Made by a program: the position numbers and the translations under genes. From JALZVT01 sp964611345 (GTDB taxonomy: Bacteria > Pseudomonadota > Gammaproteobacteria > Pseudomonadales > Azotimanducaceae), in the NCBI GenBank assembly GCA_964611345.1, contig CAZSYU010000025.1:1-48331 (forward strand): a DNA stretch of 48,331 bases, written 5' to 3'. Below, one piece after another: positions 17,658 to 25,723 of this stretch (positions are counted from its first letter, which is position 1; every line of letters starts with the position of its first letter). The notes under the pieces were generated by a model that did not search any database, had not been told where the DNA came from, and saw nothing but the letters and a program-made list of their open reading frames with translations.

Positions 17658-18665
17658 TTAACCGGCCCGTAGCGCGGCAATGATCGCCCCGCGTTGCTCC
17701 TCATCTGATACCGGAAAACTGGCCGATGTACGATCAACAATGCTGCCGTAGCGCTGGAGCATTTCCGGCGCAATGTCGCCCGGCTCGCCCACCACCGCAA
17801 ACTTCTCAAGAATGTCGTCAGACACCAGGGTGCCCATCTCTTTCCAGCGGCCCTGCTTCGACATGGTGTTGAGCTCACCCTGTAGATCGCCCACGCCAAT
17901 GGAGTCGAGTACCCCCTTATAGGCGGGCGTAGACCCGTAAAACGCAATGCGCTCCTGAGTGGCCAGCTTGCTGGCCGCAAACTCTTCTTCGTTGCGCCCG
18001 GTAACAATGAAGTTGCCATAGCTCAGCTCAAAGTCGTCCCGCGAGCGGCCACTCTTGGCCAGCCCCCGGTCAATAGCCGGCAGGGTCACCGTGTTGATGA
18101 ACTCGAGGGTTGAGAACGGATGAATGATCATGCCGTCGGCCACCTCGCCGGCCACCTCGGTCATTTTTGGGCCCACAGCAGCCAGTATCACCTTGGGCGC
18201 GCCGTATTCCTTGTTCTCTGGCGTGAACGCCGGGGTCATCAGCGTGTGCCGGTAGTATTTGCCCACAAACTCAAGCGGCGCACCCTCGTACCAGTTGGCC
18301 CAGATGGCCCGCATGGCCAGCACCAGCTCTTTCATTTGCGCCGCAGGGGCGCCCCACTGCATCGAAAACCGCTTGGTCACGTGGGGTTTGATCTGCGACC
18401 CCAGCCCCAGCGTGAAGCGGCCCTTCGAGTAGGCATTCAGGTCATGGCCCAGATTGGCCAAAATCATCGGGCTGCGCGCAAACGCCACCGCAATAGAGGT
18501 GGCAAGCTCAATCTTCTCGCTGTGCTCCGCGGCAAGCAGCAGAGGCATAAACGGATCGTGGTTCATCTCTGCCGTACGAATGCCGTCGTAGCCCGCCGCC
18601 TCCGCCGCCTGCACACTGGGTTTTACTTTGTCGAGATGGTGGCCAAGGCCTGTATCTACTTTCAT
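17658..18665 (-). CDS. LLM-class F420-type oxidoreductase, tandem copy 1
   Basis: This 335-residue luciferase-like protein begins MKVDTGLGHHLDKVKPSVQA and contains the TIM-barrel motifs IELATSIAVAFARSPMILA, GRFTLGLGSQIKPHVTKRF, EFVGKYYRHTLMTP and VAGEVADGMIIHPFSTLEF. It belongs to the subfamily annotated as probable F420-dependent oxidoreductases (TIGR03617-like). It aligns without gaps to the upstream gene at 18720-19727, also 335 residues, with more than half of the positions identical by eye, so the two arose by tandem duplication. AGGAA precedes the ATG. The cofactor and substrate are not determined. Confidence 0.88.
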   Translation of the reverse strand: MKVDTGLGHHLDKVKPSVQAAEAAGYDGIRTAEMNHDPFMPLLLAAEHSEKIELATSIAVAFARSPMILANLGHDLNAYSKGRFTLGLGSQIKPHVTKRFSMQWGAPAAQMKELVLAMRAIWANWYEGAPLEFVGKYYRHTLMTPAFTPENKEYGAPKVILAAVGPKMTEVAGEVADGMIIHPFSTLEFINTVTLPAIDRGLAKSGRSRDDFELSYGNFIVTGRNEEEFAASKLATQERIAFYGSTPAYKGVLDSIGVGDLQGELNTMSKQGRWKEMGTLVSDDILEKFAVVGEPGDIAPEMLQRYGSIVDRTSASFPVSDEEQRGAIIAALRAG

Positions 18666-18719
18666 TGGATGATTCCTGTCTGGCTAGTCGATGTTGTTTG
18701 TTACGCGATTGGCTGCGAC

Positions 18720-19727
18720 CTAGGCGGCGGTGAGCTCCTTAACAATGGCTCGCTGATCGTCCTTGGCAATGTTGGAGTACGCCGCTGACATGCGGTCCAC
18801 CAAATCGCCATAACGCAAGGTGAGCGCCGTTGGCAGCGCCTTGGGTTCGGCCACCACGGCAAACTGGTTCAACAGACTGTCGTCAATAAGCGTACCCATG
18901 TCGTCCCACCGGCCCTGCTTCGACAGCGTGTTGAGTTCCCCTTGCAACTCGCCCGCATCAATCGAGTCGAGTACGGGCTTATAGGCGGGTGTGGAGCCGT
19001 AAAACGCGATCTGCTTACATACCAACTCTCGCGAAATAGCCATCTCTTCTTCGTTTTGGCCGGTCACAACAAACGACGGGTAAGAAATTTCAAAGTCAGC
19101 GCGGGTTTTACCCACCTTCGCAAAACCACGCTCAAGCGCGGGCATGGTGGTTTCACGCATGTATTTCTCGGTAGTGAAGGCGTGGATTATCACGCCGTCA
19201 GCCACCTCACCCGCCACTTCGGTCATGCGTGGCCCCACTGCTGCCAAAAACACACGCGGTGCGCCGTATTCGTTGTTGGTGGGCGTAAACATCGGGGTCA
19301 TCAATGAGTGGGTGTAAAACTTACCCACAAACTCAAGCGGTTCGCCGGTGTGCCAGTTGGCCCAAATCGCCCGCATCGCCAGAATAAATTCACGCATGCG
19401 CGCCGCGGGTGAACTCCAGGGCATGCTAAAGCGCTTGGTGATGTGCGGTCGAATCTGCGACCCAAGGCCAAGCACAAAGCGCCCCTTCGACGTTGCGTTC
19501 AAATCATGACCAATGTTGGCGAGCGTCATTGGGGTGCGTGCAAACGCCACCGCAATAGAGGTCAAGAGCTCGACCCGCTCGGTGTGCTGGGCCGCCACCA
19601 ACAATGGAAAGAATGGATCGTGGCTGGTTTCGGCCGTCATAATGCCGCTGTAGCCAAGCTCCTCGAGTTCACGCGCCTGCGCGCCGGCCTTCGACAAATC
19701 CCAGTCAATGCCAGTATCTACTTTCAT
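18720..19727 (-). CDS. LLM-class F420-type oxidoreductase, tandem copy 2
   Basis: This 335-residue paralogue of the preceding gene begins MKVDTGIDWDLSKAGAQARE. It shares the blocks VELLTSIAVAFARTPMTLA, GRFVLGLGSQIRPHITKRF, VAGEVADGVIIHAFTTEKY and the C-terminal GELQGELNTLSKQGRWDDMG. The N-terminal 25 residues and the last 40 differ most between copies, which suggests altered substrate or partner use after duplication. AGGGGAA lies five bases before the ATG. It lies 54 bp upstream of copy 1 on the same strand, so the pair is likely one transcript. Whether this organism makes F420 is not shown here, and FMN is the alternative. Confidence 0.88.
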   Translation of the reverse strand: MKVDTGIDWDLSKAGAQARELEELGYSGIMTAETSHDPFFPLLVAAQHTERVELLTSIAVAFARTPMTLANIGHDLNATSKGRFVLGLGSQIRPHITKRFSMPWSSPAARMREFILAMRAIWANWHTGEPLEFVGKFYTHSLMTPMFTPTNNEYGAPRVFLAAVGPRMTEVAGEVADGVIIHAFTTEKYMRETTMPALERGFAKVGKTRADFEISYPSFVVTGQNEEEMAISRELVCKQIAFYGSTPAYKPVLDSIDAGELQGELNTLSKQGRWDDMGTLIDDSLLNQFAVVAEPKALPTALTLRYGDLVDRMSAAYSNIAKDDQRAIVKELTAA

Positions 19728-19828
19728 GTGATTCCCCTGTTGCTGTCTCGTCTTGATACAAATCTTGTACGCACTCCCCAGTCGAACATTAAACCCGAGA
19801 AACAGGCGTCAATGTAAGGCTTGGCTTT

Positions 19829-19915
19829 ATTGGCTGAGGGCTCTCTATTGGCTGAGGGCTCTCTATTGGCTGAGGGCTCTCTATTCGCTGAGGGCTCTCT
19901 ATTCGCTGAGGGCTC
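19829..19915. repeat. 18-bp tandem repeat, nearly five copies, duplicating a stop codon
   Basis: The unit ATTSGCTGAGGGCTCTCT (S = G in units 1-3, C in units 4-5) is repeated at 19829, 19847, 19865, 19883 and 19901, the last copy incomplete. On the minus strand each unit reads Ala-Leu-Ser-Glu/Gln-stop-Arg in the frame of the histidine phosphatase. The gene's own stop (19899-19901) lies in the first unit reached by the ribosome, and the others repeat it downstream. Confidence 0.95.
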
Positions 19916-20561
19916 CGCCAATAGTGGGTTGCGAGGAGCGCACAATGCCCGCCAACGGTCCTGCTCCGCCTTTGTAGTGTTCGCAGTGCGGTTCTGCTGC
20001 ATGGCCACTAAAATCGAGCGCATACACCACGTCGTTGGGTTGTCGGATGTGTCCCGCGGCGGTGTCGGTGAGTTTGAGGTAGTGGGCAAGGATCGCTTTG
20101 CCCACTACTCCATGCGAAACAATGGCGATCCTGTCTGCCTCACTACCAGGCAGTGCATCCAACAGCGGCGCTATCCGCGCAATGACATCGGGCATGTTTT
20201 CGCCGCCGGGAGGCCGGTGCAGCCACTCGTTGGCTAATCGCTCGCGCCACGCCACCGCCTGGTGGGTTTTGATTTCGCTCATGGTCAGGCCTGCCCAAGC
20301 GCCGCAATCACGCTCAACCAATGCGTCATACAGCTCAATGTTTGCCTTAACATGCACGTTAATGATGGCTGCCGTCTGCCGGGTGCGGCCCAGTGGCGAC
20401 ACCAGTAACCGTTCAACGCCCAGCCGTGCCAACAGCTCGCCGTTGTCAGCGGCTTGCCGTTGGCCTTGCTCGGTCAATGGAGAGTCGAGCCTGCCCTGCA
20501 GACGGAATTCAGAATTCCACAGAGTTTCGCCATGACGAACAACAAACAGTTTGCGCAACAC
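19899..20561 (-). CDS. Histidine phosphatase (phosphoglycerate-mutase-like)
   Basis: The product of about 220 residues opens VLRKLFVVRHGETLWN with the catalytic RHGE (His10), then RLQGRLDSPLTEQGQRQA. It carries LLVSPLGRTRQTA with the second Arg of the phosphate pocket, LVERDCGAWAGLT with the proton-donor acid, and IAIVSHGVVGKAI with the second His. This is the branch-1 histidine phosphatase pattern shared by cofactor-dependent phosphoglycerate mutase homologues, alpha-ribazole phosphatases and general phosphatases, and the substrate is not clear. The frame opens further upstream to 20621. GTG 20561 places the first beta strand at the N-terminus, as is normal, and has GAGAG upstream. The C-terminus ends inside an 18-bp tandem repeat. 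Confidence 0.85.
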   Translation of the reverse strand: MLRKLFVVRHGETLWNSEFRLQGRLDSPLTEQGQRQAADNGELLARLGVERLLVSPLGRTRQTAAIINVHVKANIELYDALVERDCGAWAGLTMSEIKTHQAVAWRERLANEWLHRPPGGENMPDVIARIAPLLDALPGSEADRIAIVSHGVVGKAILAHYLKLTDTAAGHIRQPNDVVYALDFSGHAAEPHCEHYKGGAGPLAGIVRSSQPTIGGALSE

Positions 20562-20783
20562 AAAAACTCTCAACGGGACCTTGGCTAGTATTTTCGCCTG
20601 AAACTCGCCAACAACCCACAAAAAGGGGGTGCGGCAGCGCAGCCACCGCCTCTGGCTGCCTGCCCAGTGGTCAAGACAACGTGACCGTGTACGATGGCTT
20701 CAAGAACGTCCAAGAGCGAGTGGTCGCTGGATGACTCACTCGGCGTGAATACCGGCGCTTTGCCTTAATTTTACAATTTAACA

Positions 20784-20811
20784 TTGAAAATCAATGAGTT
20801 AGGCCCAACAT
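20784..20811 (+). promoter_or_regulatory. Putative heat-shock (sigma-32-type) promoter of htpX
   Basis: TTGAAA (20784-20789), a 14-bp spacer and CCCAACAT (20804-20811) resemble the sigma-32 consensus CTTGAA-N13-15-CCCCATNT. The -35 part sits in a small palindrome, ATTGA-AAA-TCAAT. It lies about 40 bp before the htpX start, and htpX is a known heat-shock gene in E. coli. No other gene lies in this 290-bp stretch (20562-20852). Confidence 0.45.
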
Positions 20812-20852
20812 AAGCCCTGTAACCCTTCTCTATACAGAACAGGAAGTCGCAA

Positions 20853-21743
20853 ATGCTAAGAATAGGCATGTTTCTCGCCACCAACTTCGCCGTGATGCTG
20901 GTCGCGAGCATTATTTTCCGTGTGTTCGGCATCGACCAGATGGTGGGCGGCGGCATGACCGCCTCGCTCATCTATTGCGCCATTTTCGGCATGATGGGCT
21001 CCATCATCTCCCTGTTCATGTCCAAGTCCATGGCCAAGCGGGGCTCCGGCGCCCAGGTGATCGAAACACCCCGCAACGACACCGAGCAGTGGATCGTTGA
21101 CACCACCCGGCGCCAGGCCGAGGCCGCAGGCATCGATATGCCCGAAGTCGCCATATTTCCCTCCCCCCAGCCCAACGCCTTTGCCACCGGCTGGAACAAA
21201 AACGCAGCCCTGGTTGCGGTGAGCGAGGGTTTGTTGCACACCATGAGCAAAGAGGAAGTCGAGGCGGTTATTGGCCACGAAATTGGTCACGTGGCCAACG
21301 GCGACATGATTACCCTCGCGCTGGTGCAAGGCGTGATGAACACCTTTGTGATTTTCTTCGCCCGCATTCTGGGTCAGCTCATCGACAGTGCGCTGTCTGG
21401 CGGTCGCAATAGCGGCTATGGCCGCGGCATTGGCTATATGGTGGGCTACTACGGTGGGCAGTTTGTGTTTGGCATTCTGGCCAGCGTGGTCGTCGCCTGG
21501 TTCTCGCGCTTCCGCGAATTTCGGGCGGACATCGCCGGCGCCCAGTTGGCCGGCCGCGAAAACATGATTGCCGCGCTTGAGGCGCTTAAGGGCCCAAGCC
21601 AGCAGCAGGCCGACATGCCAGACACCCTGACCGCGTTTGCAATCAGCGGCGGCGGCTTCAGTGCGGGTCTTGCCAAGCTGCGTTCTACGCACCCCCCGCT
21701 GGACGCGCGGATCGAGGCGCTACGTACTGCCGATCTGAGCTAA
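20853..21743 (+). CDS. htpX: Membrane zinc protease HtpX
   Basis: The 296-residue product is close in size to E. coli HtpX (293). Two N-terminal membrane segments (residues about 5-25 and 37-57) are followed by RRQAEAAGIDMPEVAIFPSP and NAFATGWNKNAALVAVSEGL. The zinc motif HEIGH is at residues 142-146, followed by two more hydrophobic segments, and the downstream FREFRADIAGAQLAG provides the third zinc ligand Glu. HtpX is an M48 protease that degrades misfolded membrane proteins in the inner membrane, working alongside FtsH. AGGAAG lies seven bases before the ATG. A sigma-32-like promoter lies upstream. Confidence 0.96.
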   Translation: MLRIGMFLATNFAVMLVASIIFRVFGIDQMVGGGMTASLIYCAIFGMMGSIISLFMSKSMAKRGSGAQVIETPRNDTEQWIVDTTRRQAEAAGIDMPEVAIFPSPQPNAFATGWNKNAALVAVSEGLLHTMSKEEVEAVIGHEIGHVANGDMITLALVQGVMNTFVIFFARILGQLIDSALSGGRNSGYGRGIGYMVGYYGGQFVFGILASVVVAWFSRFREFRADIAGAQLAGRENMIAALEALKGPSQQQADMPDTLTAFAISGGGFSAGLAKLRSTHPPLDARIEALRTADLS

Positions 21744-21764
21744 GCAGCGGCGCGCCCAGAAAGG

Positions 21765-21770
21765 TATAAT
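21765..21770 (+). promoter_or_regulatory. Consensus -10 box TATAAT just before the DUF4396 gene
   Basis: A perfect TATAAT ends seven bases before the ATG at 21778. A transcript from it would start at or next to the start codon and be leaderless. No good -35 box is seen at 17 bp, so this is tentative. Confidence 0.35.
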
Positions 21771-21777
21771 ACTTGCC

Positions 21778-22239
21778 ATGTCCGAGTCACTCGCAGCCCC
21801 AAGCCCAGATCTGCCGGCCTTCCACTGGCACTGCAAGCACACGTGGAAGAGTTCGGCGGTAAATACCCTGTGGTGTCTGCTGGGCTGCGCGATAGGCGAC
21901 TTCGGTACCATCTTCGCGTTTCAAACTTTCGCCCCTGACACGGCGCCACTCATTGTGATGAGCCTGGCGATTGTAATGGGGCTATGCACCAGCATCGCGC
22001 TCGAAACCGTTTTGCTGGTCCGTGAGATGGCGTTGAGCCTGGCCTTTAAAACGGCCATCGGCATGAGTCTGATCTCCATGATTGGCATGGAAGTCGCCAT
22101 GAACGCCACCGACTATCTGCTGGTGGGCAAGGCCGCGCTCACCTGGTACTCGATTGGTCCTAGTTTACTGGCCGGGTTTTTAGCGCCCTGGCCGTACAAC
22201 TACTGGCGGCTGAAGAAATACGGCAAGGCCTGCCACTAG
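21778..22239 (+). CDS. DUF4396 family membrane protein
   Basis: The 153-residue protein begins with a short soluble stretch and then the motif FHWHCKHTWKSSAVNTLWC, followed by CAIGDFGTIFAF. This combination of His/Cys residues just before and within the first membrane span is characteristic of DUF4396 proteins. Four hydrophobic segments follow, and the end, PWPYNYWRLKKYGKACH, carries a Cys-His pair. The conserved His and Cys residues suggest metal binding in or near the membrane, but the function is not established. It lies 34 bp after htpX on the same strand, with its own apparent -10 box between them. Confidence 0.8.
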   Translation: MSESLAAPSPDLPAFHWHCKHTWKSSAVNTLWCLLGCAIGDFGTIFAFQTFAPDTAPLIVMSLAIVMGLCTSIALETVLLVREMALSLAFKTAIGMSLISMIGMEVAMNATDYLLVGKAALTWYSIGPSLLAGFLAPWPYNYWRLKKYGKACH

Positions 22240-22261
22240 TTTTCTAGTTGCGAGCAGCGAG

Positions 22262-23110
22262 CTACTTGTCGCTCGTTCGATAATCCCCAAACTCTTTGTC
22301 GCGCTTGGTCAGGGCCTGGGTGAGACCTTTACGCATGTCTGCCAAATGCGCCTGCGTAGTTTCGGTGTAGGTCGCGAGCTGTTGCATCTCGGTACCCGCG
22401 CGAATGCCGGCACGTATGCCCATCGCATCCATTTGCCGATGTACCGCACGCTTGTTGATCTGCTGTAAGTCGGTGGGCGTTTTAGCCACGCGCTCGGCAA
22501 TGGCAAGGGTTGCCTCTTCCAGTTCATCCGGCGCGTACGCCCGATTGGCAAAGCCGCTTTCCGCCGCTTCTGCGCCTGACATGTGATCGCCGGTGAGCAT
22601 GAGCTCCATGGAGCGTCGCAACCCCACAATCCACGGATAAAACTGGTTATCGGGTGGTGAAATGCTGCGCACCACGGGGTAACCAATTTTCGCATCCTCC
22701 GCGACGTAAACCAGATCGCAAGCCGTGGCAAGTTCGGTGCCACCCGCCAGACAATAGCCGTGCACCTGTGCGATCACAGGTTTGGCCAAATCCCAAATTC
22801 TGAAAAAACCTTCCACGACATGCCGCGGCCAGTTTGCGAGGCCGCCTGCGGTGTAATACGGCTGATCTTTGCGCACATCGCTTTGCAGGTCATAACCGGC
22901 AGAAAAGCAGGGGCCGGCGCCGCGGATCATCATCACGCGCACGCTGTCGTCTTGGTCTGCCGTCTCCAGCGCATGAAACAACTCGGTGCGTAACTCGTTC
23001 GATAAGGGATTACGTTTATCCGGGCGATTCAACGTAATGCGCCGCACCATCGGGCGCGGCTCATCGAGCAGAATTTTTTTGTAATCTGTGTTGGTTGCCG
23101 CATTACTCAT
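22262..23110 (-). CDS. Enoyl-CoA hydratase/isomerase (crotonase) family protein
   Basis: The 282-residue product has crotonase features: RRITLNRPDKRNPLSNELR, the oxyanion segment RGAGPCFSAGYDLQSD and the second one VHGYCLAGGTELATACDLVY. SMELMLTGDHMSGAEAAESG follows, and the C-terminal helices contain DLQQINKRAVHRQMDAMG. It probably acts on an acyl-CoA in beta-oxidation or a related pathway, and which reaction cannot be read from sequence. It differs clearly from the crotonase at 8432-9229, so this is not a recent duplicate. The gene is 46 bp downstream of an LLM oxidoreductase gene on the same strand and is probably co-transcribed with it. Confidence 0.88.
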   Translation of the reverse strand: MSNAATNTDYKKILLDEPRPMVRRITLNRPDKRNPLSNELRTELFHALETADQDDSVRVMMIRGAGPCFSAGYDLQSDVRKDQPYYTAGGLANWPRHVVEGFFRIWDLAKPVIAQVHGYCLAGGTELATACDLVYVAEDAKIGYPVVRSISPPDNQFYPWIVGLRRSMELMLTGDHMSGAEAAESGFANRAYAPDELEEATLAIAERVAKTPTDLQQINKRAVHRQMDAMGIRAGIRAGTEMQQLATYTETTQAHLADMRKGLTQALTKRDKEFGDYRTSDK

Positions 23111-23156
23111 GGCTGTGCCGTCCTCTGGTTAATATCGCGTTATTACTTCCGCCTTA

Positions 23157-24164
23157 TTATTTAAGAGAGAAGTTCGCCGCGGCAAAGGCATTGAACGTAC
23201 GCTCGACCTGCTCTGGTGTTGCACCACCCAGCGGCGCAATAATGCTGGTGTGAATGCCGCCGTCGGCGTCAGCCTGAATGCGTTCCCTGATCTCGTCTTC
23301 GTTACCAATAATGCCAATCTCGTCGATCATCTCGTCGGTCATGGCACCTGCGGTGGCAACGCGATCTTTTGCAGCCCAGCCTTTGTTGATGGAATCGGCC
23401 GCGCCATCGTAGCCCGCCCACGCGAGGAACTTGTTGTACACAGGTGTTGCGTAATAGGGCCCAAAGTTCGCCCGAAACAAATCCCGGCCAGCGGCCTTGT
23501 CGTCGGTACACAGCACCATCGCGCGATTCACAATTTCGACATCCGCCGGGTTCTTGCCCGCGTTCTCAGCACCGCGCTTAACCGCCTCCATCATTTTAGG
23601 CAGCGCGCTCTTCGGCCACAGGTTAAAAATAACGCCGTCGCCATGCTCTGCTGCCATCTCTATCATCTTCGGGCGCAGTGCGGCGATGTAAATGGGTGGT
23701 GGGTTCTCTGCGGGTGGCTGGCGATAGCCCTTCGAACTCATGGTTTCGAGATCGGTGAAGTTCGACTTTTCGCCGGTAAGCATCGAGCGCACCATAATCG
23801 CGGTTTCTTTCACACGGGTGAGCGGCTTGTCGAGCGGAATGCCGTTCCACTGGCCCATGATGGTTTGGCTCGATGAACCAATGCCCATAACAAATCGGCC
23901 CGGCAACACCTGCGAGATCACGTTGGCGGTAGCCGCAAGCACGGCGGGCGTACGCGTATAAACAGGCGTAACGGCCACACCAAACCGGGCGGTGCTGCTG
24001 TGATGGCCAATCGCTGCGATTTGAGTCAGCGTGTCTGGCGCGCCGGCATCGGCAAACCACACATCGGGGTAACCGTTGTCTTCTGCCCAACTTACGCGCG
24101 CAATGCTGTGCTCAAGCTTTGGTCCTGCGGGCAGGGTTACCGCCAGTCGTTTTGCCAGTGCCAT
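23157..24164 (-). CDS. LLM-class oxidoreductase (Mer-like)
   Basis: This 335-residue luciferase-like protein starts MALAKRLAVTLPAGPKLEHS and contains YPDVWFADAGAPDTLTQIAA, VTPVYTRTPAVLAATANVIS, GRFVMGIGSSSQTIMGQWNG and PPPIYIAALRPKMIEMAAEH. The pattern resembles the subgroup related to methylene-tetrahydromethanopterin reductase (Mer), used for many F420 or FMN monooxygenases. It is not closely similar to the tandem pair at 17658-19727. It is the first gene of a two-gene minus-strand unit with a crotonase, so it may act on an acyl-CoA-derived or terpenoid-like substrate (inference). GGAG lies nine bases before the ATG. Confidence 0.87.
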   Translation of the reverse strand: MALAKRLAVTLPAGPKLEHSIARVSWAEDNGYPDVWFADAGAPDTLTQIAAIGHHSSTARFGVAVTPVYTRTPAVLAATANVISQVLPGRFVMGIGSSSQTIMGQWNGIPLDKPLTRVKETAIMVRSMLTGEKSNFTDLETMSSKGYRQPPAENPPPIYIAALRPKMIEMAAEHGDGVIFNLWPKSALPKMMEAVKRGAENAGKNPADVEIVNRAMVLCTDDKAAGRDLFRANFGPYYATPVYNKFLAWAGYDGAADSINKGWAAKDRVATAGAMTDEMIDEIGIIGNEDEIRERIQADADGGIHTSIIAPLGGATPEQVERTFNAFAAANFSLK

Positions 24165-24287
24165 GAGTGTTTCTCCCCAGAATAGAAATTAGAAAATATG
24201 CCTCAAGTATCCCACAACTGAACCCAAACGGGCGGGTAACGCTATACTGGTCGATCCACAGCGAGTCTTTAGCGAGTCAATACCAGC

Positions 24288-25364
24288 ATGAGCGACGTAG
24301 AAATTACCGCAGTACGCAAGGCCCACAAGTTTGATGAGGCCGCGCTGGCAAGCTACATGGCAGCCAATGTAGATGGGTACTCAACAGTGGCGGTCGACGG
24401 CAAAGACACAGGGCTCAGTGTGCGCCAGTTTGAGGGCGGCCAAAGCAACCCCACCTTTCAGTTGCAGGCGGGCGACACGCGTTATGTGCTGCGCAAGCAA
24501 CCACCGGGTGAACTGCTGCCCAGCGCACACCAGGTAGATCGCGAATACCGCGTGATGAAGGCGCTCGAAGGCAGCGCCGTACCCGTCCCTAAAATGTACG
24601 CCCTGTGCGAAGACCCGGAAGTTATCGGCACCAAGTTCTACATCATGGAGATGGTCGAGGGCCGGCTGTTTACCGAAAACAAACTGCCAGAGATTTCGCG
24701 CGAGGATCGACGTGCGATGTTTTTAGACCTCGCTCGTGTCATGGCCGAGCTGCACAAGGTAGACCCCATCGCCGTTGGACTCGAAACCTTTGGTCGCCCG
24801 GGCAACTACTACGAACGCCAGATCGGCCGCTGGAGCAAACAGTACGTTGCCAGCAAAACCGAACAGATCGACGCCATGGATGCGCTGATGGAATGGCTGC
24901 CCGCCAACTTGCCGGCCGAATCCGGCGGCATGATCGTGCATGGCGATTACCGCCTGGGCAACGTGCTGTGGCACCCCACCAAGCCACGCATTGTTGCCGT
25001 GCTCGACTGGGAGTTGTCGACCCGCGGCGATGGTCTGGCCGACCTTGGCTATCTGTGTCAGGACTATCATGGTGAAGGCTACGACGACCCGGGTTTGGTC
25101 GGCGCTGATCTTGAAGGGCTGAACATTCCTACTGAAGATGAGTTTGTGGCGCACTACTGCAAGCATGCGGGGCTAGCCGGCATAGACAACTGGACATTTT
25201 ACCTGGCGTACAACATGTTTCGCAGCGCCGGCATTATTCAGGGCGTGTACAAGCGCGGCCTCGATGGCAACGCAAGCTCAGAAAAAGCGCTCAGCTACGA
25301 ACACATGGCGCGTCAACGCAGCGAACGCGCGTGGCTGTTGCTGCAGGAACGCGGCTTGGTTTAA
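24288..25364 (+). CDS. ACAD10/11-type phosphotransferase (APH fold)
   Basis: The 358-residue product has the aminoglycoside-phosphotransferase/kinase-like fold. It carries VRQFEGGQSNPTFQLQAG with a glycine-rich loop, RYVLRKQPPG with the lysine, FYIMEMVEGRLF as hinge, HGDYRLGNVLWHP as catalytic loop, and AVLDWELSTRGDGLADLGYL with the metal-binding DW. This subgroup corresponds to the kinase domain of ACAD10/11, which phosphorylates 4-hydroxyacyl-CoAs for further beta-oxidation. Bacterial homologues often neighbour acyl-CoA dehydrogenases. The surrounding crotonase fits such a role, though no acyl-CoA dehydrogenase is in the window. The start lacks a clear ribosome binding site. Confidence 0.87.
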   Translation: MSDVEITAVRKAHKFDEAALASYMAANVDGYSTVAVDGKDTGLSVRQFEGGQSNPTFQLQAGDTRYVLRKQPPGELLPSAHQVDREYRVMKALEGSAVPVPKMYALCEDPEVIGTKFYIMEMVEGRLFTENKLPEISREDRRAMFLDLARVMAELHKVDPIAVGLETFGRPGNYYERQIGRWSKQYVASKTEQIDAMDALMEWLPANLPAESGGMIVHGDYRLGNVLWHPTKPRIVAVLDWELSTRGDGLADLGYLCQDYHGEGYDDPGLVGADLEGLNIPTEDEFVAHYCKHAGLAGIDNWTFYLAYNMFRSAGIIQGVYKRGLDGNASSEKALSYEHMARQRSERAWLLLQERGLV

Positions 25365-25369
25365 CGCCT

Positions 25370-25723
25370 ATGCTTGAGGTCTTTCAAGCACTCGCAATTC
25401 GTTTGCACTGGCTGCGGCCAGTGGCTCTAATTATCGCTGCCCTGTTCGCGGCCTTGTTCGTCTATGCCGTCCTGGCGGAGGCCGCACCCGAGGGCTATGT
25501 GCCGATCGCCATCACGGGCACCCTATGGGGGCTTGTGCTATTCACGTTTCTCAACATCTTTCCCACGGTGCCCCCGCTACCCAGACCTGACCAAACCTGG
25601 TGGCAGCGCACCAAGCTGCGCTTGCGTCGCGCTGGGTATGTGCTGCTGATGCTTGCAGTGTTCGCGCTGAGCGTCGCTAGTGTGTTGGCAACGCTTAAGC
25701 TAATTAGAGTACTGCCGGCTTAA
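25370..25723 (+). CDS. Small three-span membrane protein
   Basis: The 117-residue protein starts at ATG 25370, five bases after the phosphotransferase stop. It has three hydrophobic stretches: residues about 13-35 (LRPVALIIAALFAALFVYAV), 45-64 (ITGTLWGLVLFTFLNIF) and 93-112 near the C-terminus. A basic loop WWQRTKLRLRRAG precedes the last one. I do not recognise a family. The tight spacing indicates translation coupled to the phosphotransferase. Its stop codon overlaps the stop codon of the convergent S-formylglutathione hydrolase gene in the sequence TTAA. Confidence 0.65.
   Translation: MLEVFQALAIRLHWLRPVALIIAALFAALFVYAVLAEAAPEGYVPIAITGTLWGLVLFTFLNIFPTVPPLPRPDQTWWQRTKLRLRRAGYVLLMLAVFALSVASVLATLKLIRVLPA

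Noticed and set aside
19821..20237. Plus-strand ORF with repeated LAEGSL
   Set aside because: It is the reverse frame of the 18-bp repeat and of the histidine phosphatase gene; the repeat explains the apparent peptide.
20856..21692. Long minus-strand ORF opposite htpX
   Set aside because: It is a shadow of htpX with a His-rich, low-complexity composition typical of an antisense frame.
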